A stretch of DNA of 64,000 nucleotides from Branchiostoma lanceolatum. Lineage: Eukaryota; Chordata; Leptocardii; Amphioxiformes; Branchiostomatidae. The position numbers and the translations under genes are program-made. The stretch lies in the NCBI RefSeq assembly GCF_035083965.1, contig NC_089723.1, positions 31,437,193-31,501,192 of the forward strand, given 5' to 3'. The notes below the pieces were generated by a model. The model was not told where the DNA came from. It searched no databases and worked only from the letters and a program-made list of their open reading frames with translations. Every line of letters starts with the position of its first letter. Within the stretch, counting starts at the first letter, position 1. Positions 1 through 13,014 of this stretch are shown one piece after another.

Positions 1-2104
1 GCCCAGGGATAAGACTTTTACGGTACCACCAGAGTTAGTAACGGTTCAGGCGTGCCGTAATAGTCACTGAACAGGCAAGCCATGGCATTACGCTGTCCTC
101 AAGTGGCCCAGACCTTCTAACATATCGACAGCCTGTCATCGCTTCCTTCATCATCCGGGGAAACAGATGATGATCAAAGAGAACATGTAATAGATGCTAT
201 CAATCCATCTGCGACGAGCGTCCCTTTTAATGTTCCATTATTGGCTTGTTGGGAGTTGGGAGTTATCATAAAACGGTTAAGTCTTGGTTGTATCGACCGA
301 GCTTGGCACTTAACCGATGAATGAAACAGTGAGTTACTGCTACAACCTCGGGACATATATTTCGATCAAGATTAGTTCCAGAACTTTGTGATCTCCTCGC
401 CTCCTGAATGCACATTAATTCTGTCACACATACATCATAGTTGAGGGTATAAAGAACGTATCAAGCATGTTAGTAAATATTTGTATATTGGTAATAGAGC
501 GGTGTGGTAGAATTTTGTGGTTTCTAAGCCTCCCGCTGATATACTAGTATATGACGTATGTACTGTATGAATTGTATGCCACACATGAATCATATGTGAG
601 TCTATACAGCGCATCGGCAATGGGGCGATGTGGTAGATTGTGTGAGGAAGAGGTGCTATCAGCAGAAAATAAAAGGTCTTTACGAAGTTTCATAAATACT
701 ACTACAAAGTCGTTACTCTCTTACTTTGTTGGTATGCCAAATTGTTAAGCGGGTTCTTAATATCCATTCCCTAAAGGTGTCTTTATTGTAGCACCAACGC
801 TGCATTACGGAGAGTTATGCTAGCGGAATGGAAGGGTTATACTTTTTACTTTTGAGAAATCACTTTGAATGTTACGTTGAATAGATCTTGTCCATTTGCC
901 CAGCATCTTCTTGTAGAATTTGTGTCCAGGAGCTATTGTCGGTGCATTCAAATAATCGTACTCACATTTTTGACAGACTCCCAGCTCTGACAATAACTCG
1001 CACCATCCGTTATGTCGCTACATGTCTTGTAGCAAATATGTCAGACGATTTTGACAGTCTATTGGAAGAGTAGATAATTTTGAAAACGTTATCCCCTGCG
1101 GTTTCAATGCTAGTTTGATAAATTTGCCCTTGGTCTTTCATCCGAGAAGTTGGGAAGTGATATATCATCTTAGTCATATCTTATCTGGGATTTGACGCTT
1201 GCTGTGTCATGCAGCAATATTGGAAGTTTGGGGTACTTACACAACTCTCAACATAAGGGCTTCTGAAGAGTACACATCAGGATTGAAACTAGAAAACGTC
1301 TGACGACTAAAGAATCAACAGGCAAAATAGGATTGTAGAATCAAATAACTTCCAGGAAATAGAATTGTAAGATACAATTCCAATCCGAAAAACATTCTTG
1401 AGATATCTGATGGAATGGCAGGGCTAAAAATGAAATCATGAGGCCTTAGATGAGAAAGTTTCGTTCCGTCGATAGTACCCAGAATCATTTACAAAATTGC
1501 CGAAGTGAGGGAAACTTTTCATATTAAAGCTAATGGTATCAAAAATTGGTTTCCTGTAATTACATTCCTTCCACCATCACATTTACCACCATCTAACGTC
1601 TTTCCTGTTTGATTTCGTTACTCCCTCCACGGGAAGTGCAGTCCGATATATGTGCTCATACCCGCCCGCAGCCAGGACGTTATATCCGCGGAAATTGGCT
1701 GGCCGGTGAGTGGGATATCGGGCTTGATTACCCCACTCCTACTCGCAGAAAAAAAAAGATGAAAGATAAAAGACATAGACTGGGGAAGGTGCTATCTCAG
1801 CGAGCCTTCTGCAGAAAGGAATGGGCTTGAATGTCTAATTTCAAGAGATTTTCAGTGACGCAGTTTGGATGGAATGTAAATAAGTGTGGAAACCGGGAAC
1901 CACAACAAAATGCGTGTATCATATGATATTATTGGCATCAGCATAACCACTTTCTTTATCTCTTTTGCAACGTGTGTGTGTTTGTTTGTTTGTTTGTTTT
2001 TGTGTGTGTGTACGTGTGTGTGCCTGTCTGTGTGTGTGTCTGTGTGTGTCTGTATGTATGTGTGTGTGTGTGTGAGTGTGAGTGTGTGTGCATATATATA
2101 TATA

Positions 2105-2136
<32 letters not shown>

Positions 2137-2147
2137 GATGTCTATGC

Positions 2148-2186
<39 letters not shown>

Positions 2187-4084
2187 CCAAACCTACCTTT
2201 TGATCAAATCAATCAAAGGTCTTCTTCCGTTTAATCTGACTTGACCAGAGTGATTTTGCTTGTGCTTTTCTTTTATTCATGCAATAGATGAAATCGTGCT
2301 GACGTGATAAAGAGCCTGATCTAATTTGACACGAAATGGATTACTGTTCTTAAGTCTGATATATCCCAGGATTTTATACTCGTTACGATGGTCCCTGCAA
2401 ATGACGGCAATAAAGGGACTGATAAGATGCTTCGATGTGATAGGAGCAATATGAAGGGTAAAAGAATTAAGTACTCAGCCGACTGTGAATACAGGCAAGT
2501 TTTGCAACACTGAGATGTGTAAGTTAATCGCGACATCCTAAAATTCAAACCACAGCGACAAAGATTAAAAAACAGCAACTAGTCTGTGAAGGGATTGGCA
2601 TTGTTTGAATTTGGACAGCCAGCAGAAAGAAAAAAAAGGAAGGAAAAAGAATGCTCGGTCTGATTCTAGACACGTGTGGCAGAACTGCTTATTCGTCCGC
2701 TCGTTCTAACAGACTTGGGTCCTGTCCAAAACGACCAACTCTTCATGTCTCCTTTCCTGCCATCACAAGTCCAATGGTAATTTCCTGTAAAAAAAAGACC
2801 TGCCAGTACTCTATAACCCAGTGGCAGCTGGAGTGGCTTTTCGAGATACCACCGGTGCCTTACGTGAGCAAGAAATAACGACTAATCTTAGTTTCAAGTG
2901 CTACCGATCAGCAGCTAATAAAGAGGCCCCCACACAGCTAGAGTTACATGTGCGGGGATTATGTGGGACTAGTGATTCGTTGTAATTGAACCAACCGCCC
3001 CCGCACGCGTAAGAAGCCGGCATCACGCCGAAGGACACGTTTTACCGGCTCATCAGTAAAGGCACAGCAGGCACAGAGCAAAGGTGTGGAATTACGCCTA
3101 AACAGCAGCGTATGTGCGCTGCATTAGGCAAACAGCCCATTGGAAAGCCTGGAGAGATGGTGACCTTTATCTTCAAGAGTTTCTGTTCATTTGTGTTTGG
3201 CGACACGTCATGTTATATGAGACCCAGTAGACCCAACTTGTGTCCCACAATGTTTGTGCATTCATTTTCCTCCATTTGTCAAAGAAAAAGTTTGAGTGGT
3301 ATTGAGGCTGAAGATGCCATCAGTATGGCAGTATAGTGATATTCATATATTAGGTTCCAAGCACCAGAAATGTTATTGGCATTCCCACTGAGTCAAATAG
3401 AAAAGTTTCCATTACTCTGCCAACCGTTTTCTGTTTATTGCCTGCCTCCAGCTTGTTGGAAGCTAGACGACCCTTTGCAGACTAAATGACTGTCTTCCTC
3501 AAACGGACGCTCTATGTAACTCCTGCTCAAAGCGACGCGCTCTAGATCTCTTTGGCTGAAACGCCTTTGGGGGAAAAGCCATACCGTTGATCTGCTCCAT
3601 TTATTATAGTATGATTGAACGTGGTATGTTCTGTCCTGAAAGTAGCGAAGACTGAAATTATTCCACTTTTTCCAAAACGCCCAAGACGCACTTCTGCGGC
3701 AACATATCCTTCAAAGCTGCTGGCTGGTGTTCTAAAGTTACGCACTCCGCTGCGGACTACACAAGTCTTCAAATTTACCGAGGTTTTCACATCCGCCCCC
3801 TGGCTACCGGATTTGGATGTATATAATTGCAATTACCTGTGCGTGATCTGCTTTGAGCAAGGCGCTTTGAGTCTCTGAGGGCTTTGGTACCTGCTGATAA
3901 GAGCGGCTGCCTGATTGGATAGCAGCAACGCTGCCGTATGCGGGGGTGTTTGGTAATGCGTGGTTAGTTCTGCTCCTGTATTAAATGATCGAAGAGGCAT
4001 TCCGTGGATAAAGAGGCGGATTGGAGACTTAAGAAACTACTGTTGCTATAGAGTTCTTGCCTCACGGTCTTCAGTAAAAATTTA
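1..4084. other. Intergenic DNA, no recognisable gene
   Basis: I see no exon with a recognisable protein family and credible splice sites here. Open frames are short (at most about 110 codons) and the longer ones are translations of a (TG)n microsatellite or overlap each other on both strands near 3.55-3.88 kb. The stretch probably lies upstream of the GPCR that follows and may contain its promoter, but I could not place a TATA box or initiator with any confidence. Confidence 0.5.
1973..2184. repeat. (TG)n microsatellite, interrupted
   Basis: A stretch of about 210 bases on the + strand made almost only of TG dinucleotides, with GTTT, GTAC and an (AT)4 interruption near 2093-2104. It produces artefactual open frames rich in Cys/Val on one strand and His/Thr on the other; these are not genes. 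Length is likely polymorphic. Confidence 0.95.
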
Positions 4085-4220
4085 CTTCCCATGTTTGGTG
4101 CAGACTGACGGACTCTAGGAAGATTGCCTTGGAAAGTGCGCATTCAGAACAGTTGGTCGAGCGGACCGCTGGACTTTGTGGGCTATCAGTGGGCTTGGAA
4201 AGCCTTTGCAAGACCGAGAG
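4085..4220 (+). other. Possible non-coding first exon of the GPCR gene
   Basis: A donor-like site follows position 4220 (GAGAG|GTAGGT), and a good acceptor (TTCAG) ends at 4627, 20 bases before the receptor start codon. This suggests an untranslated leader exon spliced to the first coding exon. The 5' boundary is a guess. There is no coding evidence, and the proposal rests on splice-site shape alone. Confidence 0.3.
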
Positions 4221-4647
4221 GTAGGTGTGCAGTTGTTAGCTTTCGCCGTACCGGTACTTGTATACTAAAGCTGTGTTTCCGTCATTTTCTCCGTGTACTT
4301 GTGTTATATATTTGTGCGCTGGAACTTGATACAATTTCCATGTGTTTCGTCCAGTCTTAATGAAAAATTGAAGCTGTATGAAATAAGCTTAATCACGAAA
4401 GAAATCATCAAAAATTAGTTTCATCGCCAACACTACATGTTTGATTGGTTCAAAAAAATATTACGGGTGTCCAAAAACAGTGCGGGCGGATTTCAGCTTT
4501 AAAAAAAAGCTATCAGCATTTTGCGACAATGCTTTACAAATGTTTGCAATGTAATTTCTTTTAAAATAAGAAATAATTCGATAATTGCATAACAACCGAG
4601 AGTGAGACAACTGAACCACTACTTCAGGTAACCGCAGCAGGGCAACG

Positions 4648-7600
4648 ATGTCGCCTTCACCACCACCGCGAACCGAAAACGACAGCGCGTGTTTCCGAGA
4701 GGACATCTTCCTGCAGGACTTCCTCAACGAGAGTTCTCAGGAGTTACTCAACGAGACGGCAAGAAACAACAAAACAACCATCGACTTGGATCTCCCCGAG
4801 TTCACGACTTGGACCCTGATCAAGATCGTCATCATCTGTGTCCTGTTCGTTATCGCAGCCATAGGCAACCTGTTCATGGTACGTTAACGTTCTCAATATT
4901 CCTACTTCATCCCAGCAAATGTTAACTATGTCTTCGGGCACTATGCTATGCTTTGCTATGATGTTTCAAACACATAAGAATGCCTCACAGGTTCACTCGC
5001 TCGCTCATGTATTTGTTGGTCTCTTTGTTGGACACACAAAATTCAAGAATGTTCAACTTTTGCTGTTTGCTCACTGTCAGCTCGCCAAATATCGATGAAG
5101 CTTCGTCAGTTAGTCACGTACCAGAGTAACGTGTTGAACTATTGCCATTTAAATGAGTCCGACTCTTTCTACGAAGAGTTCTTACAATTAAGCATTGATG
5201 AATTTGGGAGACAATGCATCACGTCTAGCTCTGGCCGTATTTCAAGAAGGAAAAACAACATTTGTAATGGTTTAAGCCAGGTGAACGTCTCACAAAGTAC
5301 CACCCAATCTAGTTCTTAGCAGAATCGTTTCTAAAAGGCTTATTAGAAATCGATCGCGCGACTTTGTAATGACCCAAGGCTTTCATTCTGCAATTAGATA
5401 ATTCCCGGTTCGCGGTTTCCTCCGTAGTGATCTTTCTAAAACTTGTCAACTATTATATTCGCCATGAAAGAAGAGATTATCAAGATAAGACGATGAGACG
5501 ATAGAGATAAAGACTGCTCTGGAGACGTGAACTTTTCTTAAGCCCGTCGCGACCAAGTGGCTTTGCAGGGCTTAACTTCTTCCAGTGCAGTGCAGTACAG
5601 TACATTACAATATAGAACAGTACAGTACAATACAGTACAATACAGTACAGTACAGTACAATATAGAACAGTACAGTACAATACAATACAGTACAGTACTG
5701 TACAGTACAGTACAATATAGAACAGTACAGTACAATACAGTACAATACAGTACAGTACAATATAGAACAGTACAGCACAATGCAGTACAGTACAGTACAA
5801 TATAGAACAGTACAGTACAATATAGAACAGTACAGTACAGTACAATATAGTACAGTACAGTACAATACAGTGCAATAAAGTACAGTGCAATACTGTACAA
5901 TGCATATGCAGTACATTACAGTACAGCAAACCACATTTCAGCACCAAGGAGAAAGCTCATTTCTCTGATTATGCACTGTCAGAAAATAGCATTGGAATCT
6001 CAGTGTACTTCATCATATGTTATGTTATGGCCTCGTTCGTCGTCCAGTACACGACTTCCATGTTTCGTGTAAACATTAACAACTTGTATCAGCTTCTAAA
6101 GCGTACTTGTATGAAGGTCAGCATCTAAAAATATTCATTCTGTTGTGAGCATAGTAAGCAAATTGCACTTAAGGCTTCAACAAGGCGTGCCATCCAGATA
6201 AAACAATCAATTACAGAAGATGGAGGAGGTCAAACTTCAGCTAGAGGTCTTGTAATTCCATTTGCCAGGTCGATAAGGTCATTAGGGATGAGGGTTAATT
6301 CATTAATAACACAGTAGCGGATAGTCTGAGATTGTGTGGGTAAAGGCCTGCTGTTGTTCCTGAAGATGAGTGCTGAAGCAATAGTCTGGGATTGCCCGGG
6401 TAACAGCTCACTGTTTTTCATCATAAATTTCATTCAAAGAAACATCAAATAATACAAATGAATGGACAAAGACAAAGTGACGGCGAACTCAAGTTGTACA
6501 CAGCTTATATTCTCGCCGCCACGTGTACATTATGTACAGAATATTTAACAACACACTCAAACTTATGAAGAGTAAATGAATAAATACATAACAATAACAT
6601 AGTTTGAACGTAAGTCCAAACTCCCCTCCCAGAGGAAAGGAAAGGCTCACTATTGTTCCCTGTAGAGAACGAGTGGCACTTTACCCTACTTGCTTGTGCT
6701 CTTCCCATTTTCTGCTGTGCCTTTACAGATAGATATCTACCCTGAAATGAATCATGAGAATAACTACTGAAAATAATTGTGCTTTTGACGTAATGTGCGG
6801 GTCACAGCATTTTAGTCTTTGCTCCCAAGCGCACCCTCGCTAATGACATAATGAAGCTAGTGATGGATCTGAATAACATGTTGTTTCATATAAAATAATC
6901 AAGATCAGAAGGACCCTTTCATTAGGCAATCCATTTGTGTGATACAAACTTAATACCAGCTTCTCATAACAAGTCTGTTTTGGGAAGCTTCAGACAGGCC
7001 GGCGCCGTTTGTAGAGATTTTGGCACGCGCCTGTTATAACAACACAAGCGTCGATATTCACTCAAGACTATAGGTAACGGTAGCCCCACCTACCTCCGTC
7101 AAAATGTAAAGTTGCAAAATAAAAACATAGAAATGCAAATTATTTGACGGACATCCATCCACTCTTTCATCGGTCAAAAAGAACTTGTGTCATTCTCTCA
7201 TTGGTTGAACTGCTAATTGTAATGGACAGTCAGGATCGGCCTATAAACCGATCAACACCCTTCTTCCACAATTTTTGCTTGCATTACGTGCAATTAATTT
7301 GTTGTTAAGTTAACAAATCAATACGATACAGTTTCTTATTCTCCAAACAATTTCCTCCACTGGAGGGAAGGCAGCGTTAGAAATTGCGGCTACTACTAGC
7401 TCCCCGATCGGAACATCTGCTTGGAGAATAACCGTTTGTTTTTCGCACGTTCCAAAACCATCCACAGGCCCGAGCGACGTTGCGGCTGCGGCGCCGGTCC
7501 GGTATCTACCTGCTGTTACTGCACCTGTCGGTGGGGGAGCTGCTGGTGACGTGCATCACCATGCCGTCTGAGGCCATCTGGGCGTACACCGTGTCGTGGT

Positions 7601-10600
7601 GGGCGGGGGACACCATGTGTAGGATCGTCAAGTACGGCCAGGTGAGGTTTCACCAAGACGTGATTATGTCGTGGCAAGGTTGTAATAGCACAAACTGTCG
7701 CAACAGTTATAAAACTCACAATATACTCTGATCAATATCAAATTAGTGATCACTTTTAAATTAATATAAAGGAGGAGGGTAAGCATAAGTCCCTTTGTCT
7801 TATGTCCTCCTACTGCACGCCTCTTGTTGCCAATTATATTATGTCCTTTCTTCTTTGTTATGCGAAGAAAACTAATGAAATATTTGAAGGCTGGAAATGA
7901 ATACAAATGTAGTGTAAACAAGAGCTTTTAAAAAAAGCTGGCGTTTAGGCTACGTTTATGAGTGTGAATTGTCTTTTCCCTTTACTTGAAGTAAAATCTG
8001 CCAGAGGGTGTCACTCAAGGGCTGTTCAGTCTATAAGAAAAATTGTCATTTTGGGAAATGAGTACTGTTTTAATATAGAAAGGCAGATTGGGGAAAGCAA
8101 TTTTGAAGTTACGTCACTTAACTTAAGTGCTTTTGAAAAAGCTGGTCTTGGCCTACAACTTGTACTTATTTGTAAAATGTACAATAGGCTCATTATAAAA
8201 GCTATCAATGTAATTATGTACATGGCACGCAATAAAACATAAAATTTGAAGAAGCACCATTGAATCATCAGCACTATGATAATTAAGTGAAATAGAAGTT
8301 CATAACAGCTAAGGTTCTATCTAAAATGACTACCAAATGTCAAACAAATCAACAGCTACCTCATCCGTATTATTCTGGTTTCCGCATTTACAACATTTCT
8401 TCCTTATTTTCCTGGGTAATTGTGCTAAAATTCATGAAAATTCCCATAGTTTTGTGCCGAGCGGCGCCACTTTCCACGTCCGTGTTGTCTGAATGAAGTC
8501 GATACTGAACAATGGAGCATTTGCTACTGTAACAAAGGATCGCTGTTTTGCAAACAACATCAAGAGCCTCTGTTTACATCGGGGATAGAAGTTTAGTGGC
8601 GAGTGTTTTGCAAGAATCATCTTACCGCGCATAGGAGCCGCTGCACGGTATTTTCCATTACAATGAACAGAAAAATTCGAATGCCGGGTTTGGAATCTAT
8701 GAAGTCCTGTTCATAAGACAAAGGCCTTGTATATATTAAATGAATATTTAAAAATAACAAATATAAAATATTTCTTTATTTATTAATGAAAAAATGATAT
8801 TCATAAATATGATATTGATTGATTAATATAATATCAATATATATTTTTGATATTCAATATCTAAAAAGAAAAAAAAATCCATTAACGGATACGAACCGGG
8901 ATCTTCTGGGTCCGAAGTGCTTCGCGTAGCCAGATAGGCCAAGCTGCGGTACGTATTCGTTCCTCTGTACGTTATGCTATAACCTCACTATGTGGTATTA
9001 TTTATGCCGATTTTTGGTCGTTTTCTTGACGAAATCATTTTTTTCTTCTGCAATCTTGTGGAATAGATGTAATATGGTCATTTTTCAGGATATCAAAGTC
9101 CGAAACCACAATGCAATGATATTTCCGAACAGTTGTAGCAGTTACATGCGGTCGCCCTCCTGTGTGTCATGCAAATGTAGCCTGCCTGCCTTTTCGTGGT
9201 CCCTTGCCATATAAGGCAACGGCTATACAAGGATTTGAGAACGTATTGCCATATAAGGTCTTATTGTGTGCGACACAGTGTTGAACCAAGCTTCCTTCCT
9301 TCCCTGCTTCCTGCCTGCCTGCAAGGTAAAAGCCAGGACATTGCGTTTCGGCGCGCATGCGCCGAAACGCAAAAAACATCGTTGATCGACATGGTCGGGC
9401 GCTAAAGTCTTGCAATTATCTGCAAGACGGCCCTGTCCCCTCTCACATGGGTACCACAGTATGCTTTATTCTTTATCAAAAATTGCTACACGACAATACA
9501 CAGTGGAGCGCCAGGCAGACTAGCTGGTGTTGCGGACCACTCAACATTACAATTACACTGAATGCAACAATTGAACACTAATAGAATGATACAATCTAAA
9601 AAGTACACAGTTGAGAAGTGTCTCAGCTGGAAGCTGTGGGGCAGTAAATCTTTTGTATGCTGAAAAGTTATTCGCTGACCTCACAGATGCTGGGGCTGTA
9701 CCTGTCCACCTACATCACCGTGTGCATCAGTCTGGACCGCTGTGTCGCCATCGCATTCCCGCTGAAGAAGGGACAGGCCCCCGAGAGGGCACGGAGCATG
9801 ATCATCGTGTCCTGGGCTCTCAGTCTCATCTTCTGCATACCGCAGGTACGATATCTCAATGTTATCATGGTGACCTCAATACAACATAAATGCCAAGATG
9901 CTGGGAAATACATTGCCTCCATCTGACTCTCCTATAGATCGTAGAATTCGGCAAAAAAGGAATAATTGGCCAGTAGAGTAAGTCCACCGTAAGGTATATA
10001 TTTCCCCCGCATATTGTAACCCTATCGTGGCCAAAGTTCCCTGGCAAATATTATTCCTATAACGTTATAGCCGGCATAGTTAGTCTGGTAGAGACTAGGT
10101 AATACATGCACACACTATGATACATACTATGATACACATACATGGCTCTCTTGTCATAGACTGTTGTCTAACACTGTCCTGCTGTCCATTTGGCCTAGTT
10201 CATGACTTAAACATAGGCAGATACCTGCGTAGGGAAAAGATACAAAGTTCATGTTTTCAGAAGTTCTCTGAATTTCTGTGTAACAATCATGTTCTTCCAG
10301 GCAGTCATTTTCCACGTGGAGATTCCCGAGCATGCGCCGTGGTTCCAGCAGTGCGTGACGTACAACTTCTACTCCGCGGACTGGCAGGAGGACCTGTACA
10401 ACATGCTGGTGTTCGTGGTCATGTACCCCGCCCCCATGGTCATCATGGTCGCCTGCTACGTCTGCATCTTCGTCAGCCTCTTCAGGCACTGGAGAGGAAC
10501 TAGTGAGGAGCATTCTTATCTCCAAACATTTCATTATTTTTGTTTATTGTTTGCTTGCATATGTTCAAATAATCAAAAACAATATGGAATACCGGACAAA

Positions 10601-11500
10601 AACATGCGGTTTGCTCAGAACCCTATGTGGCTTTTCGTGTGCCTCCGGATCCCCCCGAAACTTGATACTATAATAAGTTTAAATTATACCACATCTTCTA
10701 GTACGCATACGTTGGGATAGTTTTCTAGCTGCATCGTTTTTCTGTCAGGCGGCTGGGAAACATTGCGATCTCCCGAAGTTTTTCTAGGGTTGGAAGAACA
10801 TACCGTTTTTTATCTGCCCAATTGCCCCGATACGCAATATTCCCAGGGCGGTCGGAAAACATTACCAGCTTTTTCATAATCTGCATACCCATTCCACACT
10901 GCGACAACGCTCAGCAAACGAGAACAATAAAGCTACATATACTAGTATGTATCTCCGTGGGGCACACTAAAGATTCTACTCCCTATCCTTCGTGTGTCTG
11001 TTCTTTTAGACAACTTGGAGACTGGAAACAAGACCGGGCAGCGGGAGCGACTCTTCTCCAAGGCCAAAGTGCGGACCCTACAGATGGCGGCCGGCATCCT
11101 GACCACCTTCTTCGTCTGCTGGACGCCGTTCTACTGCGTCATGATGTGGCACCTGTTCTTCCAGCACGAGTACCCCATCGACCCCGTCATCTTCGACGTG
11201 CTGTACCTGTTCGGGGTGTCCAACGCCTGCGTCAACCCCGTGGTGTACGGGAAGAGCGTGGTGACGCGCAAGCCGGGGAAGTCGTTCCTGGTGAACTGGT
11301 ACCAGGCCTGCCTGGAGCCGGAGGAGTACGCCAGGAAACTGGACTCCACCAAGGCTGCGGCCTGCACCCGGATGACGTCACTCAGAAGGAGCGAGCAGCG
11401 CGACAGACTCAACAGCCTGACGCCTACGGTCTATGTTGAAGTGAGTCGCAGGAATTCTTCCAGGATTGTGACTCAGGACCAACTACCAGGAATCATCTAA
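4648..11500 (+). CDS. GnRH/AKH/corazonin-type G protein-coupled receptor, complete, 5 coding exons
   Basis: A seven-helix neuropeptide receptor of the plasma membrane. Exons join without a frame break: 4648-4878, 7468-7641, 9687-9845, 10301-10502 and 11010-11500, giving 418 residues; all splice sites are GT-AG. The N-terminus carries three N-glycosylation sequons (Asn27, 35, 41). TM1 has the GN motif (Asn74). Cys128 and Cys206 form the expected extracellular disulphide. TM3 ends in Asp-Arg-Cys (152-154), TM6 has CWTP (292-295) and TM7 has NPVVY (331-335). The TM3 segment LYLSTYITVCISLDRC and the second-loop VIFHVE...QCVTY pattern are typical of GnRH, AKH and corazonin receptors, so the ligand is probably a peptide of that superfamily and coupling is probably through Gq. 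Position 2.50 is Glu101 rather than the usual Asp. The subgroup (GnRH versus corazonin) cannot be decided by eye; vasopressin receptors are the next closest family. Confidence 0.88.
4879..7467 (+). other. GPCR intron 1
   Basis: A 2.6-kb intron with a GTACGT donor and a CCACAG acceptor. It holds the TACAG/TACAA microsatellite near 5.6-5.9 kb. I found no exon or RNA gene in the rest. Confidence 0.6.
5588..5925. repeat. TACAG/TACAA microsatellite array
   Basis: About 340 bases built from the 5-mers TACAG and TACAA with a recurring variant ATATAGAACAG, so a higher-order unit is visible: TACAA-TATAGAACAG-TACAG recurs about six times at irregular spacing. One central inversion point (AGTACTGTACAG, near 5695) makes the array locally palindromic. 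The Cys/Tyr/Leu-rich frames across it are artefacts. It sits in the first coding intron of the GPCR. Confidence 0.95.
8884..8953 (-). repeat. Decayed tRNA-Arg-like sequence or SINE head
   Basis: On the minus strand this reads as a degraded tRNA: a box A-like TGGCCTATCTGG, an anticodon-loop-like CTTCGGA followed by CCCAGAAGAT as in tRNA-Arg(TCG), and a box B-like GGTTCGTATCC. A run of T follows at once and could stop RNA polymerase III. The anticodon stem and the acceptor stem do not pair, so a functional tRNA is unlikely. The AT-rich block downstream could be the tail of a SINE. Confidence 0.4.
9341..9372. repeat. GC-rich hairpin, 14-bp arms, 4-nt loop
   Basis: Perfect inverted repeat TTGCGTTTCGGCGC / GCGCCGAAACGCAA separated by GCAT, in GPCR intron 2. 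It may be the core of a decayed foldback element. No function is evident. Confidence 0.7.
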
Positions 11501-12839
11501 TGCATAGAGGGAACTGTATCTCTCTCTCTCTCTTCATATATATTATATCATAATATAAACTATATAACATGAAGATGTGAATGTGCAGATATATAGTTCT
11601 TTCAACATAACGACTTTCAAATAAGTATGAAAGTGTCTACCTTATGAACAATATAGGACTGTAGTACATAGATGTACTCTCTTTGGTGTTGGTGGCAATG
11701 CTTTGATTATGATAAAAAATGTAAACTTTCACTGTGGCACTTGTGATATATCTCAAAGGATTCTTCTGTACATAAGATCTTGTATATGAAAAAAAAAATC
11801 TTTAAAAAGAGGCACAGAATTTTAAAGAATGACAATCGAGACAAACTATTCCCTATACAAAAGAGTTATTCTACTGGTACTACATGTAACAAGTACATCG
11901 TGATGTTTGTTGTGCACGCTATAATTTAAAACATACATGTACGTATACACTGAAAGTTCTGTGACTGTTTGCTTTAGTTGAACTGGTGTATACATTTATA
12001 GTGTAATTATAACATGGGTTTTCCAAGCCTGGTAGGATCTCTCAAAACTTATTTCAATGCCAAAACTCCAACCCTGAAATAAGTTATTGTAAAAAGATGC
12101 ATACTGAGCAAAGAGGAATGTGGTTAGGAATGTCTTTTTTGGAATGCTTGCTCAAATATTAAAAGATGCAGACTGACATTCCTACATGTTGCTTTAAAAG
12201 AATAGAAACCTAAGGTTTACCTTGGACAATACTTAACAGCTAAATCTACAACAGTTTCAAACACTTTAATATCTTATCTTACGACTTAACTTCAGATGTT
12301 GATGTAGATTGTTGTTGTATTATCAATACAAAACATGTACCTAATTTATCAGCATCTACGAAACAATGAGACTGTCAAAAGAAAGACGCAGTAACTTCAG
12401 TTATCAGCTACCATATGGCCAAGTGTAAGATACAGTTAAATACTAGGACTGGTCACAACCTATCGGCGCCTGGATCTCTTGCCAGTGTCAGCTGCTGGTG
12501 TAGTACTCTTCCTCTTGTTGGAACTTCTGTCAAAGTCAGCAAACAGTCTGTGAGTGAACCTGGTTAAAGAGTTATCCCCACAAAATCTGTACCAACTTTC
12601 AATAAAACTCCAGATATAACACTAAGCAAACTTGTGAATGAAAATCAAATCCACATCAGATATCGAAAGCTGATGATGGACAGCTGAGGATAACAGCATC
12701 ATGTATTAGCAGAGCTCTCTAGATTCTTTCATCTCAAAACAGAGAACTCATTGAATTCTAAATGAAATCTCAAGACGCTATCTTATTTGAGAGACGTATG
12801 TGAATATCAGTCATCCAGGAAATTGAAGAATAGAATTTT

Positions 12840-13003
12840 AATTCAATCTATTCTACTGGATTACAATATGGAAATATCAGACATTTCAGATGTCCTTCCA
12901 ACATCTTTCATCAGTGATGGAAAATGAAAGAATCACTGATAAAAGATGGACATCTGAAACGTCTGATATTTTCATATTGTAATCCAGGGGTATAGATTGA
13001 ATT
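12840..13003. repeat. Foldback element, ~65-80-bp arms
   Basis: The left part (ATTCAATCTA...GGATTACAATATGGAAATATCAGAC...) is repeated inverted at the right end (GTCTGATATTTTCATATTGTAATCC...TAGATTGAATT), with GATGT/ACATC and ATCAGTGAT/ATCACTGAT matches closer to the centre. This is a typical short non-autonomous palindromic transposon. The arms match with a few substitutions. Confidence 0.75.
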
Positions 13004-13014
13004 AGAATTACATT

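Larger units (their letters stand above)
7642..9686 (+). other. GPCR intron 2
   Basis: A 2.0-kb intron with a GTGAGG donor and a CTCACAG acceptor. It contains an extremely AT-rich block (about 8735-8875), a tRNA-like sequence on the minus strand, and a GC-rich hairpin at 9341-9372. No additional exon is needed: the flanking exons join in phase 0 within TM3. Confidence 0.6.

Noticed and set aside
1852..2244. His/Thr- and Cys/Val-rich open frames
   Set aside because: Translation of the (TG)n microsatellite on both strands.
3542..3878. Overlapping open frames on both strands of about 90 codons
   Set aside because: No recognised motif and no credible splice sites; mirror-image open frames suggest base composition rather than a gene.
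5480..5947. Open frames made of repeated Leu-Tyr-Cys-Thr-Val
   Set aside because: Translation of the TACAG/TACAA microsatellite; every frame stays open for composition reasons.
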